From the NCBI RefSeq assembly GCF_003073045.1, contig NC_037595.1, positions 2,480,001-2,544,000 on the forward strand: DNA of 64,000 nucleotides, read 5' to 3'. Of the stretch, positions 47,883 through 61,505 are shown in pieces (position 1 is the first letter of the stretch; each line of letters starts with the position of its first letter). The notes under the pieces were generated by a model, which was given only the letters and a program-made list of their open reading frames with translations, had not been told where the DNA came from and ran no database searches. This DNA is from Pomacea canaliculata (Eukaryota > Mollusca > Gastropoda > Architaenioglossa > Ampullariidae). Position numbers and translations under genes: made by a program.

Positions 47883-50800
47883 CTATATATATGTCGCAAA
47901 AGACACAGATTTTACCTTCTTCACCGAGGTCGTGTTGCTTTGAGACAAATAAAGCTTCATTCGTCTGGCTTCCCTCTGGCGTCGTCTTCGCTCCTGTAAG
48001 GTGTTGAGCGTGTACAGAAACGGGTTCAAGGCCGAGTTGACCGGCAAAACTACGATAGCCATGGCCACGTTGACCTCACCTGGAATGGACACGCCCTGAG
48101 AGGCCAGAAGGGCCACAAGCCCGATGGGAAAGCGACACAAGAAGTCTGTCACAGCCACGCTGATCAGGCGGCGAGCTATGGTTAAATCTTTGCATCTCTT
48201 GGTGCTGTCGCACATGGACATGCTGTTGGTACGAATAGACCAGAAAATGAAAGCCTGTCCAATGCCTATCAGCATTAACAGTACGAAATTAAGACCCATC
48301 AAAACGTGAAATGAGTAATCATGGCCCGCGTAGTTATTACGAGTAACAGGAAGGGGGATACAGATTCCTGTTTGGCCGTAAAACTGCCAGTGTGACGTCA
48401 TGGGTAGTAGAGGAACCGAGGCTAGAGTTATCCCTACTGCCCACGCTACCATGCAGGCCATGTGAGCCGACCTCTTGTTAAAGTGAATATCGATAAAGGG
48501 AAAGCAAAGGACGAGGAAACGATCCAGTGTGATGAGGCACACGATGAAAGCAGACACCTCGCTGGCCAGTAGAGACAGAAAGCCGGCCATCTGACAGGCA
48601 CCGCTTCTCTTCCACGTGCTGTCGTTCCACAGGTACGAACCCTGATACACACGGTCAGCGACGCCAATCATCACCAGGTACACTCCCATAATAAAGTCAG
48701 ACATGTTTAGGTGTATGACAAACACAGAAAACCCTAACTGGCTAGAGTTTCGTTCCAGAAACACGCGATAGATAAAACTAGAGACATTACCCAGTAAACT
48801 CATGGCAGCGAATACCGCCAGTAGTGCCCGGTAGAAATCAGATCTCAGCAACGCCTCACAAGATGATATTTCGTCATGAGGGGAATGACAGTTGGTTGGA
48901 TTGAACTTTTCTGGTAGCATGGCTGGGCAGCAAAGTTTGTAATTGTTTGTGTAGACAACTTCTAGAAGGTCAAGACCTCTGAGGAGATCCCTAGGAAATT
49001 CCTTCACTGGACATCCACGAAGATCTAAAGATCTGAGATTAGGAAGGACGTGAAAACCTCGCCCTGACACAATCTCTACACCACACTCAGACAAATTCAG
49101 GTTTTCTATATCGGAGAAAATACTGAAAACAATTGGGTCTATACTACTCATCTTTATCTGAGAGAAATCTGCGATACGTAACCTTGGAAAAAATGGCACT
49201 GTATGTGAATCAGCAAACAGATGTATAATCGGATTACCAGACAGCCTAAGAATGTGAAGGTTAGGTAAATTTTGTAAATGTGTGCTACTGATATCTTTTA
49301 ATTTATTTGCCGTTAGGTCCAGAATACGTAGGTTTGGCAAATCCAGGTGACCTACCTCCTCCAGGTCACAGTCTGCAAGGCTAAGGTGAATGAGAAGCTT
49401 CTTATCCCTAACATGTCCTGGAGTCATTCCAGAGCCTTTTGCATCGAGATATCGCAGGGATGGATATTCTTGAAGTTGAACCACCTTGGTACAAATGAAT
49501 GCAAGTCCGAAACAGGTGCAAGAGTGTGGACAGGTGAGACCGCACGTCAGCTCATCGTCGTGCTGCGGACACTGGTTGAAGCCGTCGCACAGGTGGTGAG
49601 GATGAAGGCAGACGTGCGAGGCGCGGCATCGGTACAAGCCAGGACATGTGTACGTATCGCAGTCCTCTTCGTCTGAGTAGCCAGGACAGTCGTACACGCC
49701 GTTACACCGCAGATACACCGGCAGACAGTAGTAGTCCACACCTGGACACTCGAAATGAGTGTCTGGACATGCAGTGGACTGTGGGGTGGATATCGGCAAC
49801 TGAGCGTCTAGAGGCTTTACTACAAGCTGGCCTTGGATGTCAAGGTCCACGAATGCTGGAGGTAAAATAGCCTTAGATGCAAATGTTTTTTGAAGGCACT
49901 TTGACTCGTCCGTACCAGTAACACACTGCTCTATACCGTCACACCTCTCGCTTTCTGAAATGCACTGAAATGGTAAAACGTGCGGATTTGGGGCAAGTCT
50001 TAACTTGTTAGTTGACAGCCAACCTAAAACCTTTTATATCTTTTTTTATTGGTAGAATTTTTTTTCAGTATTAATATGCCGTCCTCACGTGCTCACTCTG
50101 TAATATTCTAAGGTATAATAGTATATAAATTAAAATAAAAATCCTATTGTCAGTGTCTGTCAGTCAGTGTCTCTCTGAAATAAGCCTAACGACTATCTTG
50201 TCCTGTGACTTGCCATTTGGAAATTTACTACTTTCTGCCAGATCACCTGGTACTTATTTGGCTTAACTCAATGAAGTAATAATGCAGAAAACAAATGTAA
50301 TCACCTGATGGTTACCACAGTCGTATTTCCCTCTTGTGTAGCATGACACAAACTCACAGAAATCTTCGTCACTACCGTCAGGACAGTCGGAGCGATGATC
50401 ACACACCAGGGTGTGCGGCACCCGATCAAAGCCGTTGTCACAATCAAAAGCCGGCGGCAGAATAGACAGCGGCGCGTCACAAGACGAGAGTGAACTCTGC
50501 ACCCAACAAGCGCTGGCCACGTCACACGACAGGAAGGTGTGTGTCATGTGACCTGCTGGACAAACGACTTTCGAAGAATCATTTTGCCAGGCAGAGATGT
50601 CTAAAACTGTTATCAGGGGCTTGTTATTCTCTGGCTGAAGCTCATCGCTTGGATCTGCTTCTGTCTCACACAGTGCGTGCATGTTTATTTGCGGTTCGTC
50701 GCAGTATCTTAGGTTTATCCCCTGCATCATATTTACTCTGAAGAATAGCCCGCATCCTGGCATAGTAGGGTATCCGTAAACTGTCTTAAAGTAAGCTATT

Positions 50801-53800
50801 GTGCCGTCTGTCCACTGCCAAGCATTGAGATACCTGTCGAATTTGCACATGCTACATAATAATAATGATCGCAATATACACAATGCAATAGACAATAATA
50901 ATCGTATGTCACATAATAATCCCTTTTACACGTCTTGAACAGATTACTACAACTCTAATTCATATATCACTTTTTAAAAATTATAACTTGTTGTTTTTAT
51001 ATTCAAGATCTAAATAGTACATTTTATTTGCTCCTTAGCAACATCGATGACAGACTACTACACAATCTGATTGCTTCAAATAACAGTTGTCTCTGTATCT
51101 GACAAACGTTATTTTCAGTAATTTGATTTATTTTCTATCGTGATGGGTTATAGTTGAGTTTAGTCATCGACATCAACAAAGAAGGGCTCTTATAAATTAT
51201 TACCAAATGCACATTTCTCTGTTTCAGAGAAACATGACTACCAATTTTATTCTTTCTTTTAATTGTGAGAACAAATATCACAGTACTCACATTTGCCGCT
51301 GCACAAACATCTGCAGCATCCCTACGACAGCCACGCCTACGTCCGCTACTCTCAGCAGGTCCACAGCGTTGTTCCACTCCGCTAGGGTGTTGAGACTGGC
51401 CAGACGCATTCCTCGAGAAAGACAAAAGTCAAACGCCTCCTTCCAAGTCCCGTTAGGTGTAAATTTCTCCAAGATGTAACAAGACTTCTCGAAAAAAGGT
51501 TGGCCTACTCCACAGCGGGGACTAGTGTAGGGGCAGATAGCTTCGTCTTCACTACCCACACAGTCAGAGTTTAGGTTGCAAGAGAAGTGACTACTAAAGT
51601 CGGTCCAATTTAAGCCAGAGCAGTTCCACCTACCGTCTGCCAGCCTCACCGGAAGTGAAGACTGGTTGTGGATGCTAAAGAAAAGTCTGAAGCCTGTGTT
51701 GCTGCCGTATTCATTGCTGTAGAAATGAACATATAAGGCGGGTGTTTGAAACAGTCTGGGTGGTATTGGCACATTTTTGCATCTTGACAGAACTGGCCGA
51801 TGTGACGTGTCGTTGACATACAGCTCTATGCCATCGTTGGGGCAAATATTTGAGGATTCACCTTCGAGATCCATGTGAGGCAAGGACACCATGACAGAGC
51901 TGAGCTGAGGAACGTCGATCTTTACCCAGCTGTCCATTAACACCGGGTACTTTTTAATCCCGTCCCAATTCGGTGTCTGTATATAACCTGATATTAAAGC
52001 CAAGAACCTTTCTTTACATACAGATAAAGTTTGAAAGAACACATTTATTTGATGTATTGGAAAATCACACAGTAGTTTTCTTTATTTATTGTTCGAGAGA
52101 GCGATTAAACCGAGAAAAATAATCAAAAGAGAATACTTGAGTTTTTTGGATTGGCAAATAATACTTAACACCACATTCTTTACTCTTGAAAAAGAACATG
52201 CTAATAATGTTATATACCAATACTCTTGTTTTAATCATCCCTTGTTAGTGAAGTAATGCTCATTTTGAAGTCGTACTCTTGTTTTAGCAGTTAAGACATC
52301 AAACAAGAATTATACAAAACAGACATCTTTTCACGGTTGTACATAGAGAGAACATATACACAAATAGTTTGTTAAGTGTAGGTCTGAAGACGTGACATCT
52401 GAAATTTACTCTACTAAGAGTACGGGGAAGCAGGTTCTTCTGTGATTCTTTTGGTAAGGTGGACATTCCGACATCATAATCTGATTTGAAAATCTGAAAA
52501 CATGATTTGCACTGCCACATGGGGCACGCAGATAGCAACACCAACACAGTGTTGCAGACAGGAATCAGGGCAACGACCGCGGCTACGCATCCTCGTCACC
52601 ATAATGCCATTTGCAACTCAACCCAAGATAAATTCTAGCATATAGTAGATGTGTGAATGATGTAGACAATACAAAGATTTACTGATGCATGAAAACACAT
52701 TATGTAAGCAAAGTGAGTAGTACTGAGTGGCCGTTATGTTACATAGACAATGTCGTGGGGGTTAGCTAATTAGACTTAGCTAATTGATGAACTGACGGTG
52801 TGAGAGACAAAAGACAAGTTTGTGCTGTGCTATGTATTCTCGCCTATTTACAAGAACAGAAAAATGTCAGTACAGTGGCTGGGAGAAGCTATCCCAATTC
52901 ATATCAAAGTCACCATTCAATAATTGCATTACGGTTACAAATTTAAAAGAGCCAGAACTGTTTCCATATCAAGCAACTCTGGTCAGCACAGTGTCCCTCT
53001 TTTCTATTAGGACAGCGCCAGACCGCAAGTCCGAAATGAATTTGTCAAAATTACAATTTAATAACAAAATTTTACATATCCAGAATATTTTTCCGGGATC
53101 TCGCAAAAGATTTTCTCTTCTTCCGCACTCTGGACATATTTGAAAATACTTTCAAGGAATAGATCTTGGTAAATACTTCTAGAAATGTTTTTAAATCACA
53201 AAGTCAAATTACATTGCAAATAAAATAAATGCAATTAAAACTGCTTGATGATGCTTAGCCAAGTAAAATTGTTGTCTCTTAGAAGAGCTGTTTAACGGAA
53301 AGTTTTAAAAAATGCTAGGATCTTTCAGAATTAAACAACATTTCTAATATCCTAGCTATAACAAAAGTGGTTTAAATCTCTACAACTCCCACATGCACCA
53401 AACAATGGCAGAGTTTAGACCTTACCTATCTTTCCTGAATAAAACACGAACACATCACTAATTAACCACACATGCACATGCAAGAGGCAAATAGAGTTCA
53501 ATGCTCACCTCTTTTCTCTGAAGAAAACACAATTTCAAGTTTCGGTCTGTCATTAGCGGGTATCGCTGTAAAGTTCAAGATCACTTGAATAGCCTGGGAC
53601 TCAAGGCTCACCAGAAACGTCATCACCACGATGTTGGTGAAGCTCCACACCTCGCTAGGGATGTCGTTGTCGCAGGAGTTGATCAGTCGCCGTGACGTGG
53701 CGCCTACGTCAGTCAGCACGAGCTGGAAGGACGGGCACTGGACGCTGATGGAGATCACGTTGATGAAGAACACCATGGACGCCTGCGCGGTGACTTGCAT

Positions 53801-54262
53801 TTCACAGGAGGACAGTCGAGGTAGTTTGTCACTGGCTTGAGCTCTGATATCAATAACAGCCCTGTGTGTGGACAACTTCAGGTAGTGAGACGTGTTTAAG
53901 CAGCTGGTCAAGTTTCTCACAGTCAGTGCTACATATACACTTTGGTTTAAAGCTGATGAAGATCCAATTGTTATATTCTCTTGATTCATTCTATACGTGT
54001 TTCCAACCGTGGTGGTGTAGACAGTACTTGTCGTTATATTTATTGCTTTTTTACTTTTATAAACTGTGAAATCTGAAGCATTTGGAAAATTATAAACTGA
54101 AGTAGACATAGCAGGCTGATAAACTCTGTAAGAGCTTGTGATGATATTCAATCTCGTGGTTTCTGTAGACTGTGCCTGCGGGTAAGGGTCAGAGGTCATG
54201 AGCCAGACACTCGCAGGTCGCAGCAGTAGTGTCAGACGGAATAAGCATATATAGACAGCCAT
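47883..54262 (-). CDS. Receptor B: tandem paralogue of receptor A
   Basis: Exons 54262-53509, 51987-51291, 50833-50305 and 49964-47883 join in phase (phases 1, 2, 0, identical to receptor A) to give 1353 residues. The layout is the same: signal peptide (MAVYICLFRLTLLLRP), two CUB-like regions, LDLR-A, C-type lectin (WKEAFDFCLSRGMRLASLN), LDLR-A array, LRRs and seven helices with NPFLYTL. The start is the ATG at 54262; the frame is open upstream to a TTG at 54337, but no upstream ATG exists in it. Compared with A and C, the segment after the DRF triplet reads LVLCFPFIDIHF instead of LVLRFPFIGIHF, two unusual changes next to the G-protein contact region. The LRR block is nearly identical to C, but the hinge is like A. 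No stop or frameshift is present, so it is probably expressed. Confidence 0.87.
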
Positions 54263-57200
54263 GGGTGTTATGGCACAGCGGTGACAACCTTCTCTTAGAG
54301 ACCCTTCAGCATCTTGATGTAACTGTGCTATTGACAAATAGTATGATTAAATAATCTGCAGCAATTATTTGTAAACAGAGACGCATGAGCTCAGTTATTT
54401 CCCCGTTTAGCTGTGATTTGTGAGACAACATCTAGTGTCTGACAGAATCAAGAGTTTTCTAAGTGTTGGTGAACAATATGTAGAGTTGGCAAGAAAGGCC
54501 AGAATTCAAGACCTTAAAATCGTGGGAATACATGTGGTACTGCAAGCCAAAGTGGAAAATCACAGGACCAAGAGTGTGGACATTGGCAGTAAATAAGAGA
54601 GGCCTGAGGACTAAACCATGTCACTCCATTTTGCACCACAACAGGTTTTGATGCGATGGACATGAGTAGACTTTGTGCGAGCAGACAGACATGAGTGAAA
54701 CCAACCCAAGAACTGCGCCAGAAAGGCTTAGGATGATAAGAAACCTCAAAAATAGTCATCCACATATATATGCTCCCAAATTTACCCCTCATTGAGCTCA
54801 GATCTGCATGGTCAAAGATACAGTTTTCTATCATCTGTAGACTAATGTCTTCTTTTTCAGTTAGATACTTCTGACAAACATCGACAGCATTGTCCCATTG
54901 TCTGCTGAATTTAGTTGTTTTATTTTAAATTAAAGATGTTAGATAGGTCTCAGAGTTATACAATTAACAAAGGTTTGCCATATTTATCTCAAGTTTAAAA
55001 AATTAGTCTATCCAAGAAAATCATATTCGAGGCTTAGTTGTGTAGCTAAACCATGGCTATATTACAGACGCTATTGTTGAGCTACATACCATTTCTTCTG
55101 AAGATGTCCGATTGGAAATGAAATGTGTTTGCAAATCACCTCTTTTATTGTAATCTTGAAAAGAAAATTACCTCAGAATTTAAAAATCTTTTCAAGAGTT
55201 TATACATCAGAAATATTTATTATGACAGAATTTTCTAGTGTAGGCAGAGAAGTAGCTAAGGAATAATTTGACAATTCTGACGAATATTTTTTCCTGTTTA
55301 TTCTTTGATAAGCTTAAAACATTTTGTACGCTGCTTATAGACGTCATTACCTCCTTCCCATTTCTCCAATTACACACACACACGCACATACACACGTGCA
55401 GACACACAGACACATGCTAGCACATACGCACAAACGCGCGCACGCATACACGCACGGACACACACTTTTGTGTGCAGCTGACATTTAATTTTATATTCAC
55501 CTCAGTTTAAGGTTGACACATCATTATAAATTCTTTTCTATTATTTTTTTTATTTTGCTCTATTGTAAGACAGTCTAGCAATTCCAAACACACGCACATA
55601 GGCTCACGCACGCATGGACGCATGCACACGCGCGTGCACGAAAACCGCTAGAATTATGACAAGGACTTTGACAAGTAATAACTGCCCCGAATGTTAATGA
55701 CAGGAAAATATTTTTGTCACCGTCAGTTAACATCTGCAGGAAGAGTTGTTGTGTACCTCAAACTTTTAATTTCTTTCTGCTTATTAAATGTACAGACTTC
55801 AGTAAATACGCTCCTGGAGCAACAGTATGTAGGTAAACGTGACATTTCTCTGTGCCGTTATAAACATGGTGCGCTGATGTCTCAAATAAAATTAAAATAT
55901 GTTACTGCACATATTAACGAGAACGACGACGATGATGATTCGCATTCTTACTTCCATTTTCCTCTTACAAGAAACACCCGGGCTTCTTCTAGTGTCAACA
56001 AAAACTTCACCTGAAAACTTCTCACTGCTCACTGTCGTCTGCTTTGGCAATCCTGGAAGGCAGAAAAATAAACTAAAAAAAAAAAATTTTTGAAGACGCA
56101 AAATTCCCATGTGTTCTACTGGAAGAAGGAAGACGCAATAGCGATAATGTTTCTATGAAAATCAGTTATATTAAAGAATTGCAGGACGATACTGTAATAA
56201 GTTGTAGTAAGTCTGCTATTCTTTGACGTATGAGTGGTGTCCGGGTCTTCAATATTTTTGTGTGCGTAATTTACAATTTTTTAAAATGGAAAAGGGACGT
56301 GGTGAACGATGGAAGGATAACATTCTGGTTCTACCAACCGATGGATGAGTTGCTTTGTAGACTTCATTGTGCAGCCTCTTAAACAGTGTATTTCCTATGG
56401 ATTTCCTTCCTTTGGACCGCTGGCAACGTCACTTGTCTTCACTCAAGTTCTTTTTTAGTAAGAAACAAAGCAGTATTTTTCCTACATGTACAGCTTAATA
56501 CTTGGCTAAAGATTTAAGAACAAAGAATATTTTCATTTGTGTTACATCAATAAAGTGTACGGCCACGGCGTGGCAGACGTCAAGCAAAACGAGAGAACTT
56601 ATCGATGTGAGTTTCTCAGGACTCAAAAGAAGTTTCTTTTCACTTCGTTTCTGGTGGCTAGAGTTTGCGGATGTAAATCATGAATTGTTAGCGACAGAGG
56701 CAGGAAAGTGTTCAGGTTTCTTCTTATCTTGATTATCTTTTTGTGGACTTGGTACAGTGGCAGAATAAAGCAGTATATTATTACTTGCAATAGCAGCATT
56801 GTAGGTCCTGTATCTCTCAAGAACTTGCAACATGGCCCGTTTTCTTTCTTTTTCGTTAATTTTTTCGGTCAGACAGTTTTGTGGCTGTATGAACCAACTC
56901 TAAAAACAGTACAAAAACGAGAAATGAAGAGTAATATAGTAATTGCTAATGAGCTTATGAGCAGTTAAAGTTGAGGGATTTTTGTTGCCTGAAACGTCAC
57001 GTGCCTATGACTGTAACGGAGGAACTGACCGTTTTCTACAGTATTTTAAGTCCTGACCAAACCTAAACTTGTGAAGTTCTGACCGGACTGATAAACGGCG
57101 TACACTTTTCACGAGAAACCTTTTGAAGTCTGTCTAGGCTTTATTTTTTAAATCTTCTAATGTAAGATTGAATTGTTTTTGTTATAAGAGAATGGTAATA

Positions 57201-60200
57201 TGGTGTATTTAAATGTATTCGTCCGGCTTTTTTCTTTTATTCTGTTATATTCCTCACATATATATTGACCCTAGCTGCTCACACTGCTAATGGTATAACT
57301 TCTCTATGCACAGAAAACATTGCTTATCAAAGAAAAGTACACGAAATAATCAAGCGAGTGTGTTACATTCAGGAAATGAGACCGAAAATACGCCACCAGA
57401 CATAAAAGGAGCTTCGGGCACGTCACAGCAAACTACGAAGAAAGAGGAGAGAAGAAAGCGAGAGGATAGGATAGACAAGAGAGAGAGAGAGAGCATGAAG
57501 AAAAATGAGAGAGGGAGGAGGAAAAAAGAGAAGCCGAGGCGTGATTGCAGTTTATCATCTTCATTCGCTCAATAAGGTGGCAGCAAAAATCCAAAACTTT
57601 ATTTCACATTAAACTCAGGGCGGCGTAACTACAACAACAATCAACGTAAGCAAAACACTAGTCCTAGCTCACGAGAAACGTTCTTCCCTTTCCTCCGATA
57701 CTCGCTTCCTCTCTCTCTCTCTGTCTGCTGCACTGTACTTACTTTATATTGTGGTAAATCAGTCTATGTATGTCTCGTCTAACAAAATCTTAACAGAGTG
57801 CGACCATACAATTCAGAAGAAGAAATCGACGAAGATGACAGAAAATAAAAGGGGACAATGCGTGGGAAAGAAGTGTATTGCTGTCTGATTAACAACTGAA
57901 CGAATACCGTATTCCGTCATCCGACAACAAAAAAGATCTTAAAATGGGCTTTTCCCTATGTTTATATTATGTTTTCCCTTCACTCCTGTATAAGGCCAGG
58001 CATGTGACTTAAGAGAACTACAAAGGTAATATAAGCCATTGCAGGGCAATCTCCCTTCATACACTCACTAATGTTACTTTAATTCTAGCACAGGTTTCAC
58101 TATATACTTAATGGTGTTCATTCGACTTGTTTTCCACATAAACATTTCCCAATCAGTTAAAGCTTCTCGGTCATTTTGTAAGTATTTTTGCGTCTATACT
58201 GAACTCTCCCAGCAGGGGTATACCTGTGGCAGCGTTTCAGCAGAGAACTGTTGGGGACCTAAGTCGGAACAAATGAAGAGTTCCATAATAAAGAAATGAC
58301 CTTTACTTATACAAAAGGAATGCCAAGATATAATTCTATACCAAAAGAAGATAAATCAAAAGCATAATGTAAAAACTGGCAACCAGTAACACTGCTTAAC
58401 AGAGTCATTAAAATTGGATCATTGGTTAGTTTATAAAATCATACACAGTACATCCCGATGAGACACGCTTAATAATAAACAGATATATAGGTCACATACG
58501 TACATATTACTAAAACTTAATAAAAAGCCCGGTTACTATTATCTCTTGTTTGTGAAAATTGAGTTCGATTAGAAATTTATACATCAAGTATTGAAAGCAT
58601 GCTTTAGACCGAACATGCTTAAATGGATTCAAACAGCAGTTTTAGTCAATGGAAAATTATTTTCATTAATCATTTTATTTTATTTTTTTTTTTTTGTTAA
58701 AAAGTGTGTTAAACCGCAAAAGTAGAGAAAAAGCAGAAGTGTTAAACAAACTTCTCGTGTCCTCACCGTCGAACTGGTGCGACGACTTTTTCCATAAATG
58801 GAAAGGCAAGACGAGACAGTAGTTATTGTTGGGGTCGTGCCCTGCAGTATTATGATGTCTCACGTGAACAGTTTAACGTTTAAGGTGAAAGTAATGGCAA
58901 TGACTGTACGGAAAGAAAACTGATACTGGTGAGGTGGACAAATCATCTTTTGCAAGTACGAGAAGTACAAGGTAGACCTGATGCTGATGATATCCGGCGA
59001 TCCCTGCACGATTCCTGTTATGGTACTCTGGCTCTTTAGAAATTCTAGTGACGATCATGTTAAATGTATTACTGCGATCACCAGCACGTATATTTCGTGG
59101 CATAGATCAAATAGAAGACGATTTTTTAATAATAATTTCTCGGGCAATGACCTTTTAATGGTTACGAGTGTGATCAGGAAATTTTAAACTGACAAACATC
59201 CTTACATACGTGGATACACCAATTAGTTAGATAAATTACAAATGATTAATTAAATTAAATAAATAGCTCATTATATAAATAAAGCGGTCAAAAGATGAGA
59301 ACCAAGAGATGCTAACACGATTTACTAATATTTTAAAGAGATATTTCAGCGATCACTAAGAAAAATACATCGAAAGAGATTGTAGTTCCGATAATAAATG
59401 GATTCCATTTTAAAACTGTAAATACCTATTTGCAATACAATAAATATCACAGTGTATCATCAGTGTGACTTGATGTTTCTTTGTTCATAGAGCGCCTTAC
59501 ACCACCAACAACGACTGACTCGAGGCACTTACATAAAGTTGTACAAGTACACAACTTATCAGTAGGTATTCAATGCATCTTAAAAATTACTTCGACATCA
59601 TAATGACTACTCACTCTGACACACAGACACATACAGTGGAGGAAATCGGAGTACCCATAGTAGGCCATCAACTATCAGCCTTGTAAACAAGAGGTATGTC
59701 TGAGGCGAGATACGAATCTTTGACAACTGATTCTCAATGTCGTGGTGACAGGCCTCCAGCCGCCACACAAATCAGGGAAATAAGTCTGAAAAATTATTTT
59801 TATTGCATACCACAACAGCTGCGTTGACATTAGACAATCTAATTTATTAACGGTTACTATTATTTGAAACAAATAATCCACGATTTAGTAAAACAGTCAA
59901 ATAGTCATAAACCGTCATAGGTCAACATTGGCAACAAGAGTACTGGCGATGACTAATGCTCATTATGCACTGACAGAGTTTTGCTTTTTCAATCGTTAAC
60001 ATTTTACATAATTACTAATACAGTAACATTTACTAATTTTACTAATAAAATTATAAAGAGAACGACGAGGTAGTGCACTGTCACTTTTCTTCTGAGTTTT
60101 TGTTGTTATCCTGGCCTCAAAAGAAAGTCATACGCATGTCAAATATTTCCTTTAGTAAGTAATAATTCTTGTCCTCATGAGCAGCATGCTTATTCAATGT

Positions 60201-61505
60201 TGGAATTGAAGATAATTTGTGGTGCTTCAATATTTTTGGGAGTAATAAAGGATCTAAATTTTTAGTTTGAAAGAATTGAATAAGAATCTAGTTTTTGTAG
60301 TCTGGCAACAGAAAAAGAAGCAAAAAAATTATAAACTGATGTAGCTGAACTTTGAACTTCATATGTCAAATCCTTAAAATATAATGTAGGAATAAGATTA
60401 GAACAACCGTCTCTTCTTTTGTTATCTTTGTCGTCTGCTTCACTGTAACCTGTCATCACCGTCAAACTACTGTCCTGACTGTTTCCATAAATTTAAACAC
60501 AAAGCAAACACAAAGCAAGATTTTAGGGATGTGCCATGTATCAGGTGAACGTTTAATATAAAAGTAATGCAATGACTGCATGAAAAAGAAAACGGAGACT
60601 GGTGAAGTGAACAACGGCAGCTTTATCCGAGCGGTACGCCTGATGCTGTCACGTGACGGATGTTCGGTAAGTGCTGCCTGATTCTCATTCAGGTCTGGTT
60701 GCAACATGGAGACATTTCAATTCAAACTGGTTATAACGCATGCAACACTTCTAGTTACGATCATGCAATAATTCGTCTTCAAAAGGCAAGTAAAAAAATG
60801 ATCAAACTTTATCATCACGATGACCAGCATGAGTATATCGACGCTAAGACCGAATGAAAGACTATTTAGCAAGAAACGTCTTCTGTCAATAACCCCATGT
60901 TCATAGGGGACATTCTCTGTTCTTACAGTTTTCAATCGAAAGTACAGCTGATTTACGACCCCTTTACTCCTTCCAAAAACCCCATCCTTCGTGTCGTGGT
61001 AAGGTCACAAGGAAACTGTTTTTCTGTAGAAAGCTTTCGGAGTAAATGTAGCAAACACATTTCTTATCGACAACATATCAGAAATCTGTGATGTTACTTA
61101 CTGAGCTTCTAATATTATAGTTAAATTGTCGGCTAGAAAATCTACTAAGAGATTAATTCAATTACATTGGGGTGTTCTTGAATTCATTTGAATTTACTCA
61201 TGGGGACGTTTTTGTACGCCTGAGAATATGGATAATAAACCGGTTCTTCAGTCAAAGCTTTATACACATCATGTTTGCACCGAAAATGTATTCAAGATTG
61301 CTACTGCTTGTCGTTCTGTTTTACAACATTCACGAATTACATTTCTAGTCATTGTCTTCATCATTTTTGTTATTATTTTTGTTATTTGTGTCCCCGTCGT
61401 CGTTATTTATATAAATAATGATTTCTAGTCTCTCAAAATGTTCAAATACTTCACAAAGTTTACTTGTCATGTTATCTTCCGTAGGTTCCGCCATAACGAT
61501 CTCAT
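54263..61505. other. Receptor B-C intergenic region
   Basis: No coding gene was recognised. The region contains a (CA)n/(CG-CA)n rich tract at about 55373-55470, another CA-rich tract at 55585-55640 and a CT tract at 57711-57724. It aligns by eye with parts of the A-B spacer. An internal imperfect duplication links about 58860-59110 with about 60535-60870. Confidence 0.6.
55373..55470. repeat. CA-rich simple repeat
   Basis: Interrupted (CA)n with CG steps runs across about 100 bases upstream of receptor B; a matching but shorter (CA)n tract is at 41789 in the equivalent position upstream of receptor A. Confidence 0.8.

Noticed and set aside
49347..49676. Plus-strand frame antisense to receptor B, also present at 62961-63290
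   Set aside because: Antisense shadow of the LDLR-A/LRR coding region, with no independent support.
53498..54337. N-terminal extension of receptor B beyond the ATG at 54262
   Set aside because: The longer frame begins at TTG, has no ATG, and would bury the signal peptide; receptor A starts directly at its signal peptide.
54514..54834. 106-codon minus-strand frame upstream of receptor B
   Set aside because: No recognisable motif, no splice or start evidence, and no counterpart upstream of receptor A.
55373..55470. Repeated spacing that might suggest a CRISPR-like array
   Set aside because: It is an interrupted CA microsatellite without constant repeats and unique spacers; the genome is animal.
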